Source: Spirochaetales bacterium
Lineage (GTDB): Bacteria; Spirochaetota; Spirochaetia; DSM-27196; SLST01
Assembly: GCA_019038705.1 (NCBI GenBank)
Contig: JAHOYX010000111.1
Span: 1 to 32,693, forward strand
Direction: 5' to 3'
Length of the DNA stretch: 32,693 nt
Shown: in pieces, positions 1 to 8,449 of the stretch
How positions within the stretch are numbered: the stretch's first letter is position 1
Layout: each line of letters opens with the position of its first letter
Position numbers and translations under genes: made by a program
Notes under the pieces: generated by a model
Databases searched by the model: none
The model's input: only the letters and a program-made list of their open reading frames with translations
Told to the model about the DNA's origin: nothing

Positions 1-1
1 G

Positions 2-73
2 TATTTTGAGCTCGCTCCGGGGAGTCATCCGGTCACCGCAATCTGCACACTCATTCTGGAACGCGACGACTAA
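2..73 (+). CDS. C-terminal end of an unidentified protein (partial)
   Basis: An open frame enters from the left edge and stops at TAA, 12 bases before the next start codon. The visible 23 residues end in the string CTLILERDD. Twenty-three residues are too few to name a family. The call rests on frame continuity and on the close, same-strand spacing to the HAD gene, which would fit co-transcription. Another frame is also open through this stretch, so the choice of frame is not certain. Confidence 0.35.
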   Translation, partial: YFELAPGSHPVTAICTLILERDD

Positions 74-85
74 CGCTGAGCGGTC

Positions 86-760
86 ATGCCCATAGAAGCA
101 GTTGCCTTTGACATTGACGGTACTCTCTATCCAAACAGGAGTATGTACCTGCGGTCGATACCGTTTGCCCTGACGCATCTCCGGCTGGTCAGGGCGTATT
201 CACGGATCCGAAAGCACGTGAGGAAGCGCAGACCAGTCACGGATCTGCAGTCGCTCGAGCGACGTCTTCTGGCCCATGAGATGGGTATCGGCGAGGCCGA
301 AGCGGCGCACATGATTGATGTGGCAATCCACGAGCGATGGGAGGCAGTGCTCAACGGGGTCAGGCCGTATCCTCATGTCCGGACCGCAATTGAGCGGATG
401 AAGGCCGGCGGGCTTCAGATGGGGGTGTCATCAGACTTCCCTGTTGACCGCAAGCTGAAGCGTCTCGGTTTGGACGGTCTATTTGAGTGCAGCCTGTGGA
501 GCGAGGAGTCGGGTTATCTGAAGCCGCATCCGGAACCGTTTCGCGCTCTTGCCGAGTGCATCGGCCTGGAGCCGTCGAGCATTCTCTACGTCGGCAACAG
601 TTACGAGTACGATGTCATCGGGGCCAAAGCCGTCGGCATGCGCGCGGCACATCTGCGCCGGCGGCCGGTGCGGAATAGCGTAGCGGATGTGACCTTCCGT
701 GATTTCCGGCGCCTGGCCGAGTGGGTTGAAGAGACAAACAGGGCCGAAAATCCCTCCTGA
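86..760 (+). CDS. HAD-superfamily hydrolase (phosphatase-like)
   Basis: A 224-residue cytoplasmic hydrolase of the haloacid dehalogenase superfamily. Motif I is DIDGTLY, with the nucleophile Asp9 and acid/base Asp11. Motif II is the serine pair at 115-116 (GVSSDF), motif III is Lys146 (YLKPHP) and motif IV is GNSYEYD at 170-176. In motif IV the usual GD is GN, leaving Asp176 as the acidic residue. The helical stretch between motif I and about residue 100 is a cap domain of the phosphoglycolate phosphatase/YjjG type. The family dephosphorylates small phosphometabolites, but the substrate cannot be read from sequence. Length is normal. The ribosome site upstream of the ATG is weak (GAGCGG), which fits translation following the preceding gene. 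Confidence 0.85.
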   Translation: MPIEAVAFDIDGTLYPNRSMYLRSIPFALTHLRLVRAYSRIRKHVRKRRPVTDLQSLERRLLAHEMGIGEAEAAHMIDVAIHERWEAVLNGVRPYPHVRTAIERMKAGGLQMGVSSDFPVDRKLKRLGLDGLFECSLWSEESGYLKPHPEPFRALAECIGLEPSSILYVGNSYEYDVIGAKAVGMRAAHLRRRPVRNSVADVTFRDFRRLAEWVEETNRAENPS

Positions 761-766
761 ACTCAA

Positions 767-796
767 TAGGCACACCTTCCTGAGATGGTGTATAAT
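767..796 (+). promoter_or_regulatory. Sigma-70-type promoter for the SpiroCoCo gene
   Basis: A perfect TATAAT -10 box lies at 791-796. A 4-of-6 -35 box, TAGGCA, lies 18 bases upstream at 767-772. Transcription would begin near 803, followed by a G-rich ribosome site (GGGGGGGAG) before the ATG at 827. The in-frame ATG at 785 lies inside this promoter, so it cannot be the start of a transcript made from it. Confidence 0.6.
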
Positions 797-826
797 GGCC
801 TCGACGTGTTCTTCGGGGGGGGAGCT

Positions 827-3800
827 ATGCAATTCTCAGGCGCCGATATCATTGTCATCGCTGTTGTTCTCATCACACTCATTGTCTATCGCCAGCTGGA
901 TCGGAACAATCGATCCCTTGAAAAGGTCAAGAAATACGCCGGTCGGGTGCACGATGAACTTGAGGTGCATGTCCAGGAAAAGGTGACCGCCATCAAGGAC
1001 ATGGGCATTGAGGTGGAGGTGCACCAGAAGGCTGCCCGCGAGGTGCTCAAGCGGGTTCAGGCGATCGAATCCGGCCTGAATGCGCGGTCTGATGAAATCG
1101 ACCACATCGGAGGTCGCATTCACGAGTACGACGAAGCGCTCGCCGAGCTCGTGAAGATGACAGCCCGTGCGGAGGAGAACATCGGCAGGGTTCGTGATGA
1201 GTCCGCGTATGTTGATGGTGTCGGAAAGCGCATCAAGGAGAGCCAGACGAAGATTGCGGGTGTTGAACGTTCCGTAGATACGCTCGTTGATCAGTTTGCG
1301 CAGATCAACCGCGAGCGCCTCGATGAAACCCAGGCTGCCGCGTTCCAGGAGGCGACCGCTCAGGTTAATGGGATGAGTCAGGACCTGTCCGGATTCCAGG
1401 AGAGACTGAATCAGTTTGCCGAGTACGTCCGAGGGGTCGAGGAGCGGGCCGAGGGCATCAGCGAACGGACCCGGACCGAGTTGGAGGACGTATCCGACAC
1501 CGTCATGCATCGGGCTCAGGAAGCCTCCATACAGGGTTCCGAGCAGCTCTCGGAGCTTCGAGAGCAGTTGGAGCTGCTGGAGAACGACTACGAGAAGAAA
1601 CTTCTCTCGCTGGCCGAACGCGGCGAGCGGATGGAGACCGCGGCACTTGCCAGGCTTCGCGAGCAGATTGATACCCAGGGGCGCGCCGTTCAAGCCGAAC
1701 TGGGCGATCGCCTCGAGGGCAACAAGAAGGTGCTCGTGGAGCGGGTTGAGGCGTTTGAGAGCGGGATCCGGGAGAGTCAGGCTGTTCTCGCTGAGCGGTC
1801 ACAAACGCTCGAGGCGGAGCGTGAAGCCGTTCTGCAGCGGATTGCCGAGTTTGGTGGGGACCTGAAGAAACAGATTGATTCCGCGTCCGAGAAGATTCAG
1901 AGTTCGGTTCTGGGAGAGATTGAGTCGAGGCTGGGCGAGTACGAATCGCAGATCACCTACCGTTTTGAGAAACTCGATGGCGTTGGCGGTGATCTGGAAC
2001 AGCTCGAGGCGCGACTGCACGATTCGATGGAGAAGATCACCGACCGTGTCACTGCTGACTTCACGGATTTTGCGGAAGAATTTGCTCAAAGCAGGGAGGG
2101 TCAGCGTCGGGCAGCCGACCTGGAAATGGCGAGACTCCGCGAGCAGATGGGGGAGCTCGAATCCGGGATCGGTGACCTGAAGACCCAGGCCTACGAGAAC
2201 GTGAGCGAGAAGCTCCGGGTATTTGAAGACGAGTTCTTTGCCGACCTCAAAGAGCGACAGGTTGCCATGGAACAGCGACTGGTGGACTGGCAGGCCGCGT
2301 TCCAGCAGGAGATGGATGGCGTGGCAACCCAGGCCAGGGAGGAGCGTGCCGAGATTGAATCCGGCTATACGACCGATGTGAAGCGGCGCCTGGAGGATTT
2401 GCAGTCTTCCGCATACGGGAAGTATGAAAAGATTCTGGAGGAGGCTCTCTCATTCCAGCAGGGGATCGAGATCAGAGTGAACGGAGCGCAGGAACTGATA
2501 GCTTCTCTCGAGCGCGATATCGAGGAGGAAACCTCGCAGCTGGCCGCTGAATCCAAGGCTCAATTGCGAGAGCAGTTCGCCCGACACCGGGATCAGGTTG
2601 CTGAAGAGGTTGTTGATCTGGAACGGGGTCTTCGCCAACGCATTGAGGATCTCGGTGAGAAGTTTGAAACCGGCCGACATGACCTGGAGACGATGCTGGA
2701 GGAGAGCCGCAGCGATGCCACCACATGGAAATCACAGGTGGACCAGCGGTTGCAGGGCGCTTCCAACGATGTGAATCAGCAGATCGCCGACTTCCGCGTG
2801 AACATCGGCGACACGGTAGCCGATCTCAAACAGACATTTGCCGCAGATCGGGAAGAGGCGCTCGCCGCGAGCTCGGCCGAACGCGAGCGGCTTCAGGCAG
2901 AACTGGATTCGTTGTCCGCTCAGGTTTCAGGGCTGGTTGACGATATCCGGCAGAAGAGCAATGAGGCGCTCGCCGAGTTCAGTGAACAGTACGCTGCTCT
3001 GCGTGTGGAGACCGAGAAGCAGACGAGGGGTCTTGGCGCTGACGCCGATGCCCGTGCCCAGGATTTCCGAGTCTTCGTGCAGGATACCCGCGATCAGTTT
3101 ACCGCGATGCAGGAACGCCTCCTCGGCAAGCTGCAGGAACAGGCCCAGACGTTGACCATCAACCTGGATGAGATTCAGAAGCGTCAGCGCACATTCAGTG
3201 AGCAGACTAAAATTTTTGAGCGCGCGGACACTATGAAGGACGAACTTCAGCGGGCCATCGCCGGGTTGCGAGAGGACCTGAGCCGCGTGGAGCAGCAGCG
3301 CAGGGATATACGCGACATTGAGGGTCAGTTCACCAAGCTCAGGAAGTCAACCGACGACGTTTCCGAGCGAATGGGCAAGTTCATGGCTGAAAAACGCCGC
3401 ATTGACTCGCTTGAGGAGGACTACAAGCGCCTGACGACAATGAGCCAGTCGGTCGAACTGAAACTGGATCACGTGACCGCGAGTAACGACTCCCTCCAGG
3501 CAATGCAGGCGTCGCTGCGCAATCTGGAGGAAGTAGAGAAGGATGTTGAAAGCAAATTCCAGCGTCTCGAGAAGAAGAAGGCCATCCTGGACCTGACCAC
3601 CGAGGGGGTCGACAGAAACTTCCAGAGCCTGCAGGAGGCCGAGGGCAGACTCGGTGAGATCACGACTGAACTCAATGCACTGCCGGGTCACGTGGAAGAA
3701 CTCTCGACGCGGCTTGGGCAATTGGCAGGAAACAAGCGCGATGCTGATGCCGCGGTGAAACAACTCGCACTGCTGGACCAGACCCTCGAGGAGATTGAGG

Positions 3801-4081
3801 AGCGGATGGAGAGTCTGAACTCCGCCCGCGAATGGCTCGCGCGGACTGAAACCCGATTTGGCGAGGTTCAGAACGAGGCGGAGGAGCAGGTCAAGCTGCT
3901 CGGTGCCATCATGAAACAGCAGGGTAAGAGTTCCGGCGGCGAGGCCGGTGCTCCCGCCATCACGACCCGGGACACGGTGCTAAAACTGGCGAGACAGAGC
4001 TGGAACGTGGATGAGATTGCCCGCGCCACGAGCCTCTCGCGGGGCGAAGTTGAGCTGATCCTGGAGCTGGCCACCAAGTAG
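827..4081 (+). CDS. SpiroCoCo-family giant coiled-coil membrane-anchored protein
   Basis: A 1084-residue protein made almost wholly of coiled coil. A single hydrophobic segment (about residues 4-20) follows a very short N-terminus. Then come about 1000 Glu/Gln/Arg/Leu-rich residues with heptad periodicity and almost no Pro, Cys or Trp. The last 30 residues form a compact helix-turn-helix-like tail (NVDEIARATSLSRGEVELIL). This layout matches the SpiroCoCo family, which I know as spirochaete-specific and of unknown molecular role; a cytoskeletal or envelope scaffold is a guess. The ATG at 827 is preferred to an in-frame ATG at 785 because it follows a strong purine-rich ribosome site and the upstream one sits in the promoter. 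The rod could approach 100 nm if fully extended, estimated from the standard coiled-coil rise per residue. Confidence 0.85.
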   Translation: MQFSGADIIVIAVVLITLIVYRQLDRNNRSLEKVKKYAGRVHDELEVHVQEKVTAIKDMGIEVEVHQKAAREVLKRVQAIESGLNARSDEIDHIGGRIHEYDEALAELVKMTARAEENIGRVRDESAYVDGVGKRIKESQTKIAGVERSVDTLVDQFAQINRERLDETQAAAFQEATAQVNGMSQDLSGFQERLNQFAEYVRGVEERAEGISERTRTELEDVSDTVMHRAQEASIQGSEQLSELREQLELLENDYEKKLLSLAERGERMETAALARLREQIDTQGRAVQAELGDRLEGNKKVLVERVEAFESGIRESQAVLAERSQTLEAEREAVLQRIAEFGGDLKKQIDSASEKIQSSVLGEIESRLGEYESQITYRFEKLDGVGGDLEQLEARLHDSMEKITDRVTADFTDFAEEFAQSREGQRRAADLEMARLREQMGELESGIGDLKTQAYENVSEKLRVFEDEFFADLKERQVAMEQRLVDWQAAFQQEMDGVATQAREERAEIESGYTTDVKRRLEDLQSSAYGKYEKILEEALSFQQGIEIRVNGAQELIASLERDIEEETSQLAAESKAQLREQFARHRDQVAEEVVDLERGLRQRIEDLGEKFETGRHDLETMLEESRSDATTWKSQVDQRLQGASNDVNQQIADFRVNIGDTVADLKQTFAADREEALAASSAERERLQAELDSLSAQVSGLVDDIRQKSNEALAEFSEQYAALRVETEKQTRGLGADADARAQDFRVFVQDTRDQFTAMQERLLGKLQEQAQTLTINLDEIQKRQRTFSEQTKIFERADTMKDELQRAIAGLREDLSRVEQQRRDIRDIEGQFTKLRKSTDDVSERMGKFMAEKRRIDSLEEDYKRLTTMSQSVELKLDHVTASNDSLQAMQASLRNLEEVEKDVESKFQRLEKKKAILDLTTEGVDRNFQSLQEAEGRLGEITTELNALPGHVEELSTRLGQLAGNKRDADAAVKQLALLDQTLEEIEERMESLNSAREWLARTETRFGEVQNEAEEQVKLLGAIMKQQGKSSGGEAGAPAITTRDTVLKLARQSWNVDEIARATSLSRGEVELILELATK

Positions 4082-4261
4082 GGATCCCGGTCCACTTGCA
4101 GGGCAAACGCGCAGGAGCGTGCACCAATTGTGCTGATGCATGCGGGAACGTCTTGTCGCTGGTCGGTTCGCAGACGGACCCGCCGAAGACGGCCTGCGGA
4201 GTCGCTCCAAGCCATTCCCACATGCCGCACACCATCATCGCGCATCTGAGTTTGACCCGAT
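4082..4261. other. 180-base convergent intergenic spacer
   Basis: This lies between the stops of the SpiroCoCo gene (+) and the lipoprotein gene (-). I see no tRNA-like fold, no clear GC hairpin followed by a T run, and no credible short gene. Termination of the two converging transcripts here is expected but no intrinsic terminator could be recognised. Confidence 0.5.
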
Positions 4262-5770
4262 CTATTGGTAGCTACGAACTCGAGTAGTGCCGTCGTCGTC
4301 GAAGGCCGCAAAGAGCTTCCCGCCCCCGGCTGCGAGAGTAAGCGCCGTTGGTGTTGAGCCTGTGAAGTCGGACGGGCTGTTCTGGGCCCACGAGGGTGCC
4401 GTGGTGTCGTACTGAGCCACAACCCCGCCATCCTGTGCCAGATCAAGGTAGAAGAGCGAGATCATCTCGGATTGGGCTGCCAGCCCCACCGACGTGCCGT
4501 CGGGATCCACAACACCGGAAAACCCGGAATCACTTCCCGGAACCACAACGCCCTCTTCGTCGACGAGGTGCAGTCCCGACGTGTCCAGGTAGGCAACCGA
4601 GATGCCGTCGGTGGCAGGGGAGACAGTCGGGTCAATGGTGATCGCGGTGGCCTCGATTTCGATGTCGCCCGAAGAGCCATCGTACGCCGGCGGCAATGGA
4701 TCTGCCGGCCAGCCGCTCCCGGTCCACACGGCCACACGAAGGCTCGCGGTTTCCCCGAGGGCGTCAACGTTGTCGTCTTCCAACTCGTAGAGGAGCACGG
4801 CAGCGCCCGGGACAGCGGCCGCATCAATCTGGCCGATCGAGCCGACTGCATTATCCAGAGTGTCATCTGTCACCGACGGGGCAGTGAGCGATACGAGCGC
4901 CCCGTTATACCTGCGCATCACCATTTCGCCCGCCGCCCCGCGATAGCTGATCAAGAGGTCGTCAGCGTCAATTGCCACGAGGGTCACAAATGGTGCGGAG
5001 GGGTGGGCCTGTGGGAACGCCGGCCCTTCAAGCAGGGACCATTCCTCGAGCTCCGGATCGTATCGATACAGGAACACCTTATCCGTGTCGGACACGACTT
5101 CCGGGTCCTCAGCGACGATCGCGGCATAGACGTTCCCGGCCGCGGCAACATCCGCAACCCGGGTGTCGGTGCCGTCGGTAACCTCGGATGGGCTGCCAAG
5201 CACCGTCCGGGCACCGTCGGCCTCAATCTGCCTTACGGTCGCGGTCGCCCCGGTCCCGTTCCCGACCGTCAGCACGTATGCCTGTATTGTGGGTGTCGTG
5301 CGGTCCAGGGCCAGCCGAATCGTCCCGGCGGCGCCAAATATCGTCGCCTGATCCTGCCACCCGATCTCCTCGGCGTCACGAAAACCCTCAACCACACTGC
5401 TTGGGAGTGACTCTTCACCTGTTGAGAGCCGGCCCGCGCTCACCGTGTAGAAATAGCTCGTGGGGTCGGTGTCAATGTCCAGCAGGGTAGCCTGACGCAC
5501 AGTTTGATAGGGCACATGAACGGTATCCCCGCCATCCGGGAAGGGTCCGTCAGGACTCAGTGAGCGATAGACGTAGTAGACGTCGGCGCCGGTCACGGCG
5601 CCCCATGTGACCTGGATGAGATCTGTGCGGTCGTCGCTTGCTGCCACACCGGTGGGGGCGACTAGTGAACCGAAGAAGGTCAGTCCGCAACCGGTGAGGC
5701 CGATTATTACACCCGCGATCAGCGCCGCGCGGCAAACCAGCGTCCGGGTCTCAGCTCTGTGTAACGACAT
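4262..5770 (-). CDS. Secreted lipoprotein with N-terminal fibronectin III-like domain
   Basis: A 502-residue lipoprotein. The signal peptide ends in a lipobox, LTGC, giving lipidated Cys28. After it comes a fibronectin type III-like stretch (about 38-115, with VTWGAVTGADVYYVYRS), then a large region rich in Asp, Gly, Thr and Val with repeated strands, probably a beta-propeller or beta-sandwich. I recognise no enzyme motif. The start codon overlaps the stop of the upstream beta-barrel gene (TGATG), so the two are translationally coupled. As last gene of the Lol-like operon it may be an accessory lipoprotein of the barrel or the cargo of the pathway; both are inference. Confidence 0.85.
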   Translation of the reverse strand: MSLHRAETRTLVCRAALIAGVIIGLTGCGLTFFGSLVAPTGVAASDDRTDLIQVTWGAVTGADVYYVYRSLSPDGPFPDGGDTVHVPYQTVRQATLLDIDTDPTSYFYTVSAGRLSTGEESLPSSVVEGFRDAEEIGWQDQATIFGAAGTIRLALDRTTPTIQAYVLTVGNGTGATATVRQIEADGARTVLGSPSEVTDGTDTRVADVAAAGNVYAAIVAEDPEVVSDTDKVFLYRYDPELEEWSLLEGPAFPQAHPSAPFVTLVAIDADDLLISYRGAAGEMVMRRYNGALVSLTAPSVTDDTLDNAVGSIGQIDAAAVPGAAVLLYELEDDNVDALGETASLRVAVWTGSGWPADPLPPAYDGSSGDIEIEATAITIDPTVSPATDGISVAYLDTSGLHLVDEEGVVVPGSDSGFSGVVDPDGTSVGLAAQSEMISLFYLDLAQDGGVVAQYDTTAPSWAQNSPSDFTGSTPTALTLAAGGGKLFAAFDDDGTTRVRSYQ

Positions 5771-7665
5771 CAGAACGATCCTCCCGGCATTGCGATTGAA
5801 ACGGTGACTCCAAAGGTCGGCTCTGCCGGCTCCGCCGACAGCAGCGAACCGGGATTGGTGAACTCATCACTCTCTCCTCCAAACGTGAACCGGGCAGAGG
5901 CCGACACCGAAAACCTGTCCAGGAACGAGTAGGAGATTGCCGGTGTCACGATGCCCGACCAGTCCGACATGTTGACCAGGCCAAAGGCCGTGATCCCGAG
6001 ATCGGTGCCCAGAATGCTGGAAAGCGAAAGGGTGAGGCCCGCGTAGTGGCGTCCCCAGTTCGTGACATCACCGAACGCCAGGGCGGGGGGATCCTCGTAT
6101 CCTTCCGGTTGTGCTTCCGGATCATCAATGATCAGTCCGTTCTCGCCGGTGTTTGCCAGCAGCCGGGCGGCAGCGGGCATCAGCCCGGGCGTCTCGTCCG
6201 CATACCCTTCGCCGTTGAAGAAGTATTGACCGATGACCGCAAGGGAGAGCGTGTCCTCCCACTCCTTGAGGTAGCGGAAGCCCGCGGTGGCCTGGGCAAA
6301 GAGGGCGTCGCCAACCTCAAAGGTGTCCAGCACGATATCCAGATCATCTTCCGGATCGGCATCGGCGGCGCTCTGGTCCCGGCTGGGCCTCACGAAGACC
6401 CGGTCGGAGCCGTAGAGGAGAACTCCTTCGCCGAAAACATCGACCTCGCCAATACTCGCGGAGTAGAGAGCAACAAGCCGTGGCGCAAGGGTCCGCTGAT
6501 AGTAGCCGGCAACGCCCAATTCCCCTCTTCCAACGGCAAGCTCCACCTTCGGCGCGATCGCAACGTCAAGTGGCTCCGCGTCCGCGTTGAGGATGGCGTA
6601 CAGATATGCGTTGCCGGTGATGCCAAAGGGATACTGCACTCGAAGCGAAACCGGCCCCTCCCTGTCGGCGGTCGGATCCTCGGCATCAACGGCTGTCAGG
6701 TTCAGCACGTCCGCAGGGCTGAAGAAGTATCCGGTCCCCCACTTGATCGTGTGTTTCCCGAATCGGAAGAAGAGTTGATCCTGCCAGACGTAGTCTGCAA
6801 AGAGCTCAAACACCAGGATTTCGAGGCCCGGCGGAGTGCCGAGGCTCCCCGGGTCCTCCTCCGGTTCCTCGTCGTCCTCTCCATCAGCGGCCCCATCCGC
6901 GGGGATCGTGATGATCACCGTTCCGGTTCCGTCGCGGATCTCGGTATCCCCGTCGTCGTTTTCCTCGGTCGTCCAACCCTCGGGGAGGGCGGATGTGTCG
7001 ATGTCACCGCCGGTAAGGGCGAGCCCGGCAATATCAAGGCCCCCGTCGGTCGTCGTATCAATACTCAGCTTCCCAAATGCGCGGAACTCCTCTTCCGGTC
7101 GAGCGTCAAAAAAGAGGTCGGCGCCGATTGATGGCTGGAGGCTCTCCGAAGTCGGGTCAAACGGGCCGAAATCCGACGTCCAGACGTCGTCCCAGCCGTA
7201 ATCCGCCGAGACAGAACCCCTGATCCGGCCGCCCCAACGGACACCTTCGGTAATCAGAAGATCTGACACAGGCGAACCAACGGGAACAGCTCCTTCCGGG
7301 GCTTCTTCAATGATTTCGTCTGTGGCGAAAAGCGAATCGAGATCGTCCACGTCTATGAAGTCGTTGCCGATCGCCGTCGAGTCCCCGCCGCCGCCGGCGG
7401 CGTCATCGACAATCGCGAACGGATCGGCGAACAGGTCATCGGTATCCGCGTCCGATTCGCCGGCCCCAACCGCGAACGGATCCGCGAACAGAGGATCTTC
7501 AAACAGCGAGTCGTCCATCAGAGGGTCCGCAACCTCCGTCGGTGGCTCCGGCTCGGCCTTTCCTTTCTCCGATGAATCGACCTGGGCCGCCATCCAGACG
7601 GGTGCGCAGGCAACGAGGATCGCTGTCAGCAGTCTGCGTCGTGCGCTACCCCCCCGTGTGCTCAC
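5770..7665 (-). CDS. Outer-membrane beta-barrel protein with acidic N-terminal extension
   Basis: A 631-residue exported protein. It starts at GTG with AGGAGA nine bases upstream; the stop codon of the preceding gene is part of that ribosome site. Residues 1-27 are a signal peptide (ending VWMAAQ). Residues about 46-120 are acidic and disordered, with Phe-Asp-rich repeats including LFADPFA twice. From about 140 onwards, alternating strands run to a C-terminal Phe (IAMPGGSF), the usual end of a BAM-assembled barrel. The segment FGKHTIKWGTGYFFSPADVL resembles the GKQ-WG-NP motif of DUF1302-like barrels, which I recall from other lipid-transport loci; homology is not shown. A second acidic loop lies near 235-270. 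It is likely the outer-membrane end of the operon's transport path. Confidence 0.8.
   Translation of the reverse strand: MSTRGGSARRRLLTAILVACAPVWMAAQVDSSEKGKAEPEPPTEVADPLMDDSLFEDPLFADPFAVGAGESDADTDDLFADPFAIVDDAAGGGGDSTAIGNDFIDVDDLDSLFATDEIIEEAPEGAVPVGSPVSDLLITEGVRWGGRIRGSVSADYGWDDVWTSDFGPFDPTSESLQPSIGADLFFDARPEEEFRAFGKLSIDTTTDGGLDIAGLALTGGDIDTSALPEGWTTEENDDGDTEIRDGTGTVIITIPADGAADGEDDEEPEEDPGSLGTPPGLEILVFELFADYVWQDQLFFRFGKHTIKWGTGYFFSPADVLNLTAVDAEDPTADREGPVSLRVQYPFGITGNAYLYAILNADAEPLDVAIAPKVELAVGRGELGVAGYYQRTLAPRLVALYSASIGEVDVFGEGVLLYGSDRVFVRPSRDQSAADADPEDDLDIVLDTFEVGDALFAQATAGFRYLKEWEDTLSLAVIGQYFFNGEGYADETPGLMPAAARLLANTGENGLIIDDPEAQPEGYEDPPALAFGDVTNWGRHYAGLTLSLSSILGTDLGITAFGLVNMSDWSGIVTPAISYSFLDRFSVSASARFTFGGESDEFTNPGSLLSAEPAEPTFGVTVSIAMPGGSF
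7414..7490. repeat. Short direct repeat encoding the LFADPFA motif
   Basis: Two 20-base copies, at 7414-7433 and 7471-7490, differ at one base and start 57 bases (19 codons) apart. On the minus strand they encode the two LFADPFA motifs in the acidic N-terminal region of the beta-barrel protein. Identity at the DNA level suggests a fairly recent internal duplication or gene conversion. Confidence 0.75.
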
Positions 7666-7676
7666 CCGTCAATCTC

Positions 7677-8438
7677 CTAGTTGCTGACCCGCTCGAGGTA
7701 GGCCTTGCTGAACACCGAGTCAGGGATGGTCTGGATTGTGGCATCAGTCATGGTGAGCTGTGTGCGCTCACCGTCGTTGAGTTCGTCAACGATCAGCACC
7801 TGCTTGGGGATGATCTTGCTGCCGACCCGTTCGTAGCGGGGATAGAGGACCGTTCTCATGAGTCTGCCGTTCACGCTGAAATCCTCTTCCTTCAGCACGA
7901 TTGTCTGATCCTGGCGAATCCACAACCGCACCTGGTCGTACGCGACGTCGGAGGATCGAGCTTCCAGATCGACCACGTAGACGTCAAAGCTGCCCAGTGT
8001 GCCCTCCTGCCACGATTGTACCGTGTAATCGGAGCTGAATGAACTCTGATCCAGGTCGGCATTCTGGGCGTCCGAGTTCTGGATGTTCTCCCTGATCGTC
8101 GTACGCTCAAACTTCCGGCTCTCCGGATCGTAGAACCAGACGTTTTCATCAACCTGCAGGTATCCCTGGCCGCGCTGAACATCCGGTTGGAGGATGAGAA
8201 TGAGAAACTGGTCGTTCAGGTCCCGCCTGAACAGTCGTGCCTGGGTTACCTCGCGCTCCTCTCCCGGACGCTCGGATATGATCGTGTAGACGGCGGAGAA
8301 ATCGCTCTCTGAGAAGTTTGCGAGATCGTCAATCTCCCGCAGAATCGAGTCGAAATCCGGATCCTCAGCGGCAACCCAGACCGGGGTCAGTACGGTGAGC
8401 GCGGCAATCAGGATGGAAGTGTATATCAGTCGCTTCAT
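7677..8438 (-). CDS. LolA-like outer membrane lipoprotein-sorting protein
   Basis: A 253-residue periplasmic protein. It has a signal peptide (1-24, ending VWVAAE) and then a LolA/LppX-type fold, the family annotated as outer membrane lipoprotein-sorting protein (PF17131, named from memory). Family-typical features are the GYLQVDENVWFYDP segment (about 92-105) and the RKFERTTIRENIQNSDAQNA segment that follows, both strongly conserved in that family. Such proteins carry a lipid or lipidated protein in a half-barrel across the periplasm. It begins 11 bases after the permease stop, with AGAGAGG as ribosome site, and sits between inner-membrane and outer-membrane components. Its cargo is unknown: lipoprotein or free lipid are both possible. 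Confidence 0.88.
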   Translation of the reverse strand: MKRLIYTSILIAALTVLTPVWVAAEDPDFDSILREIDDLANFSESDFSAVYTIISERPGEEREVTQARLFRRDLNDQFLILILQPDVQRGQGYLQVDENVWFYDPESRKFERTTIRENIQNSDAQNADLDQSSFSSDYTVQSWQEGTLGSFDVYVVDLEARSSDVAYDQVRLWIRQDQTIVLKEEDFSVNGRLMRTVLYPRYERVGSKIIPKQVLIVDELNDGERTQLTMTDATIQTIPDSVFSKAYLERVSN

Positions 8439-8449
8439 GCGATACCTCT

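Noticed and set aside
785-826. Upstream in-frame ATG for the coiled-coil gene
   Set aside because: It lies between the -35 and -10 boxes of a good promoter and lacks a ribosome site; the ATG at 827 follows a strong one.
6046-7131. Long plus-strand open frame opposite the beta-barrel gene (361 codons)
   Set aside because: It shows no family features; its composition is the mirror of a GC-rich real gene, which has a signal peptide and barrel ending on the other strand.
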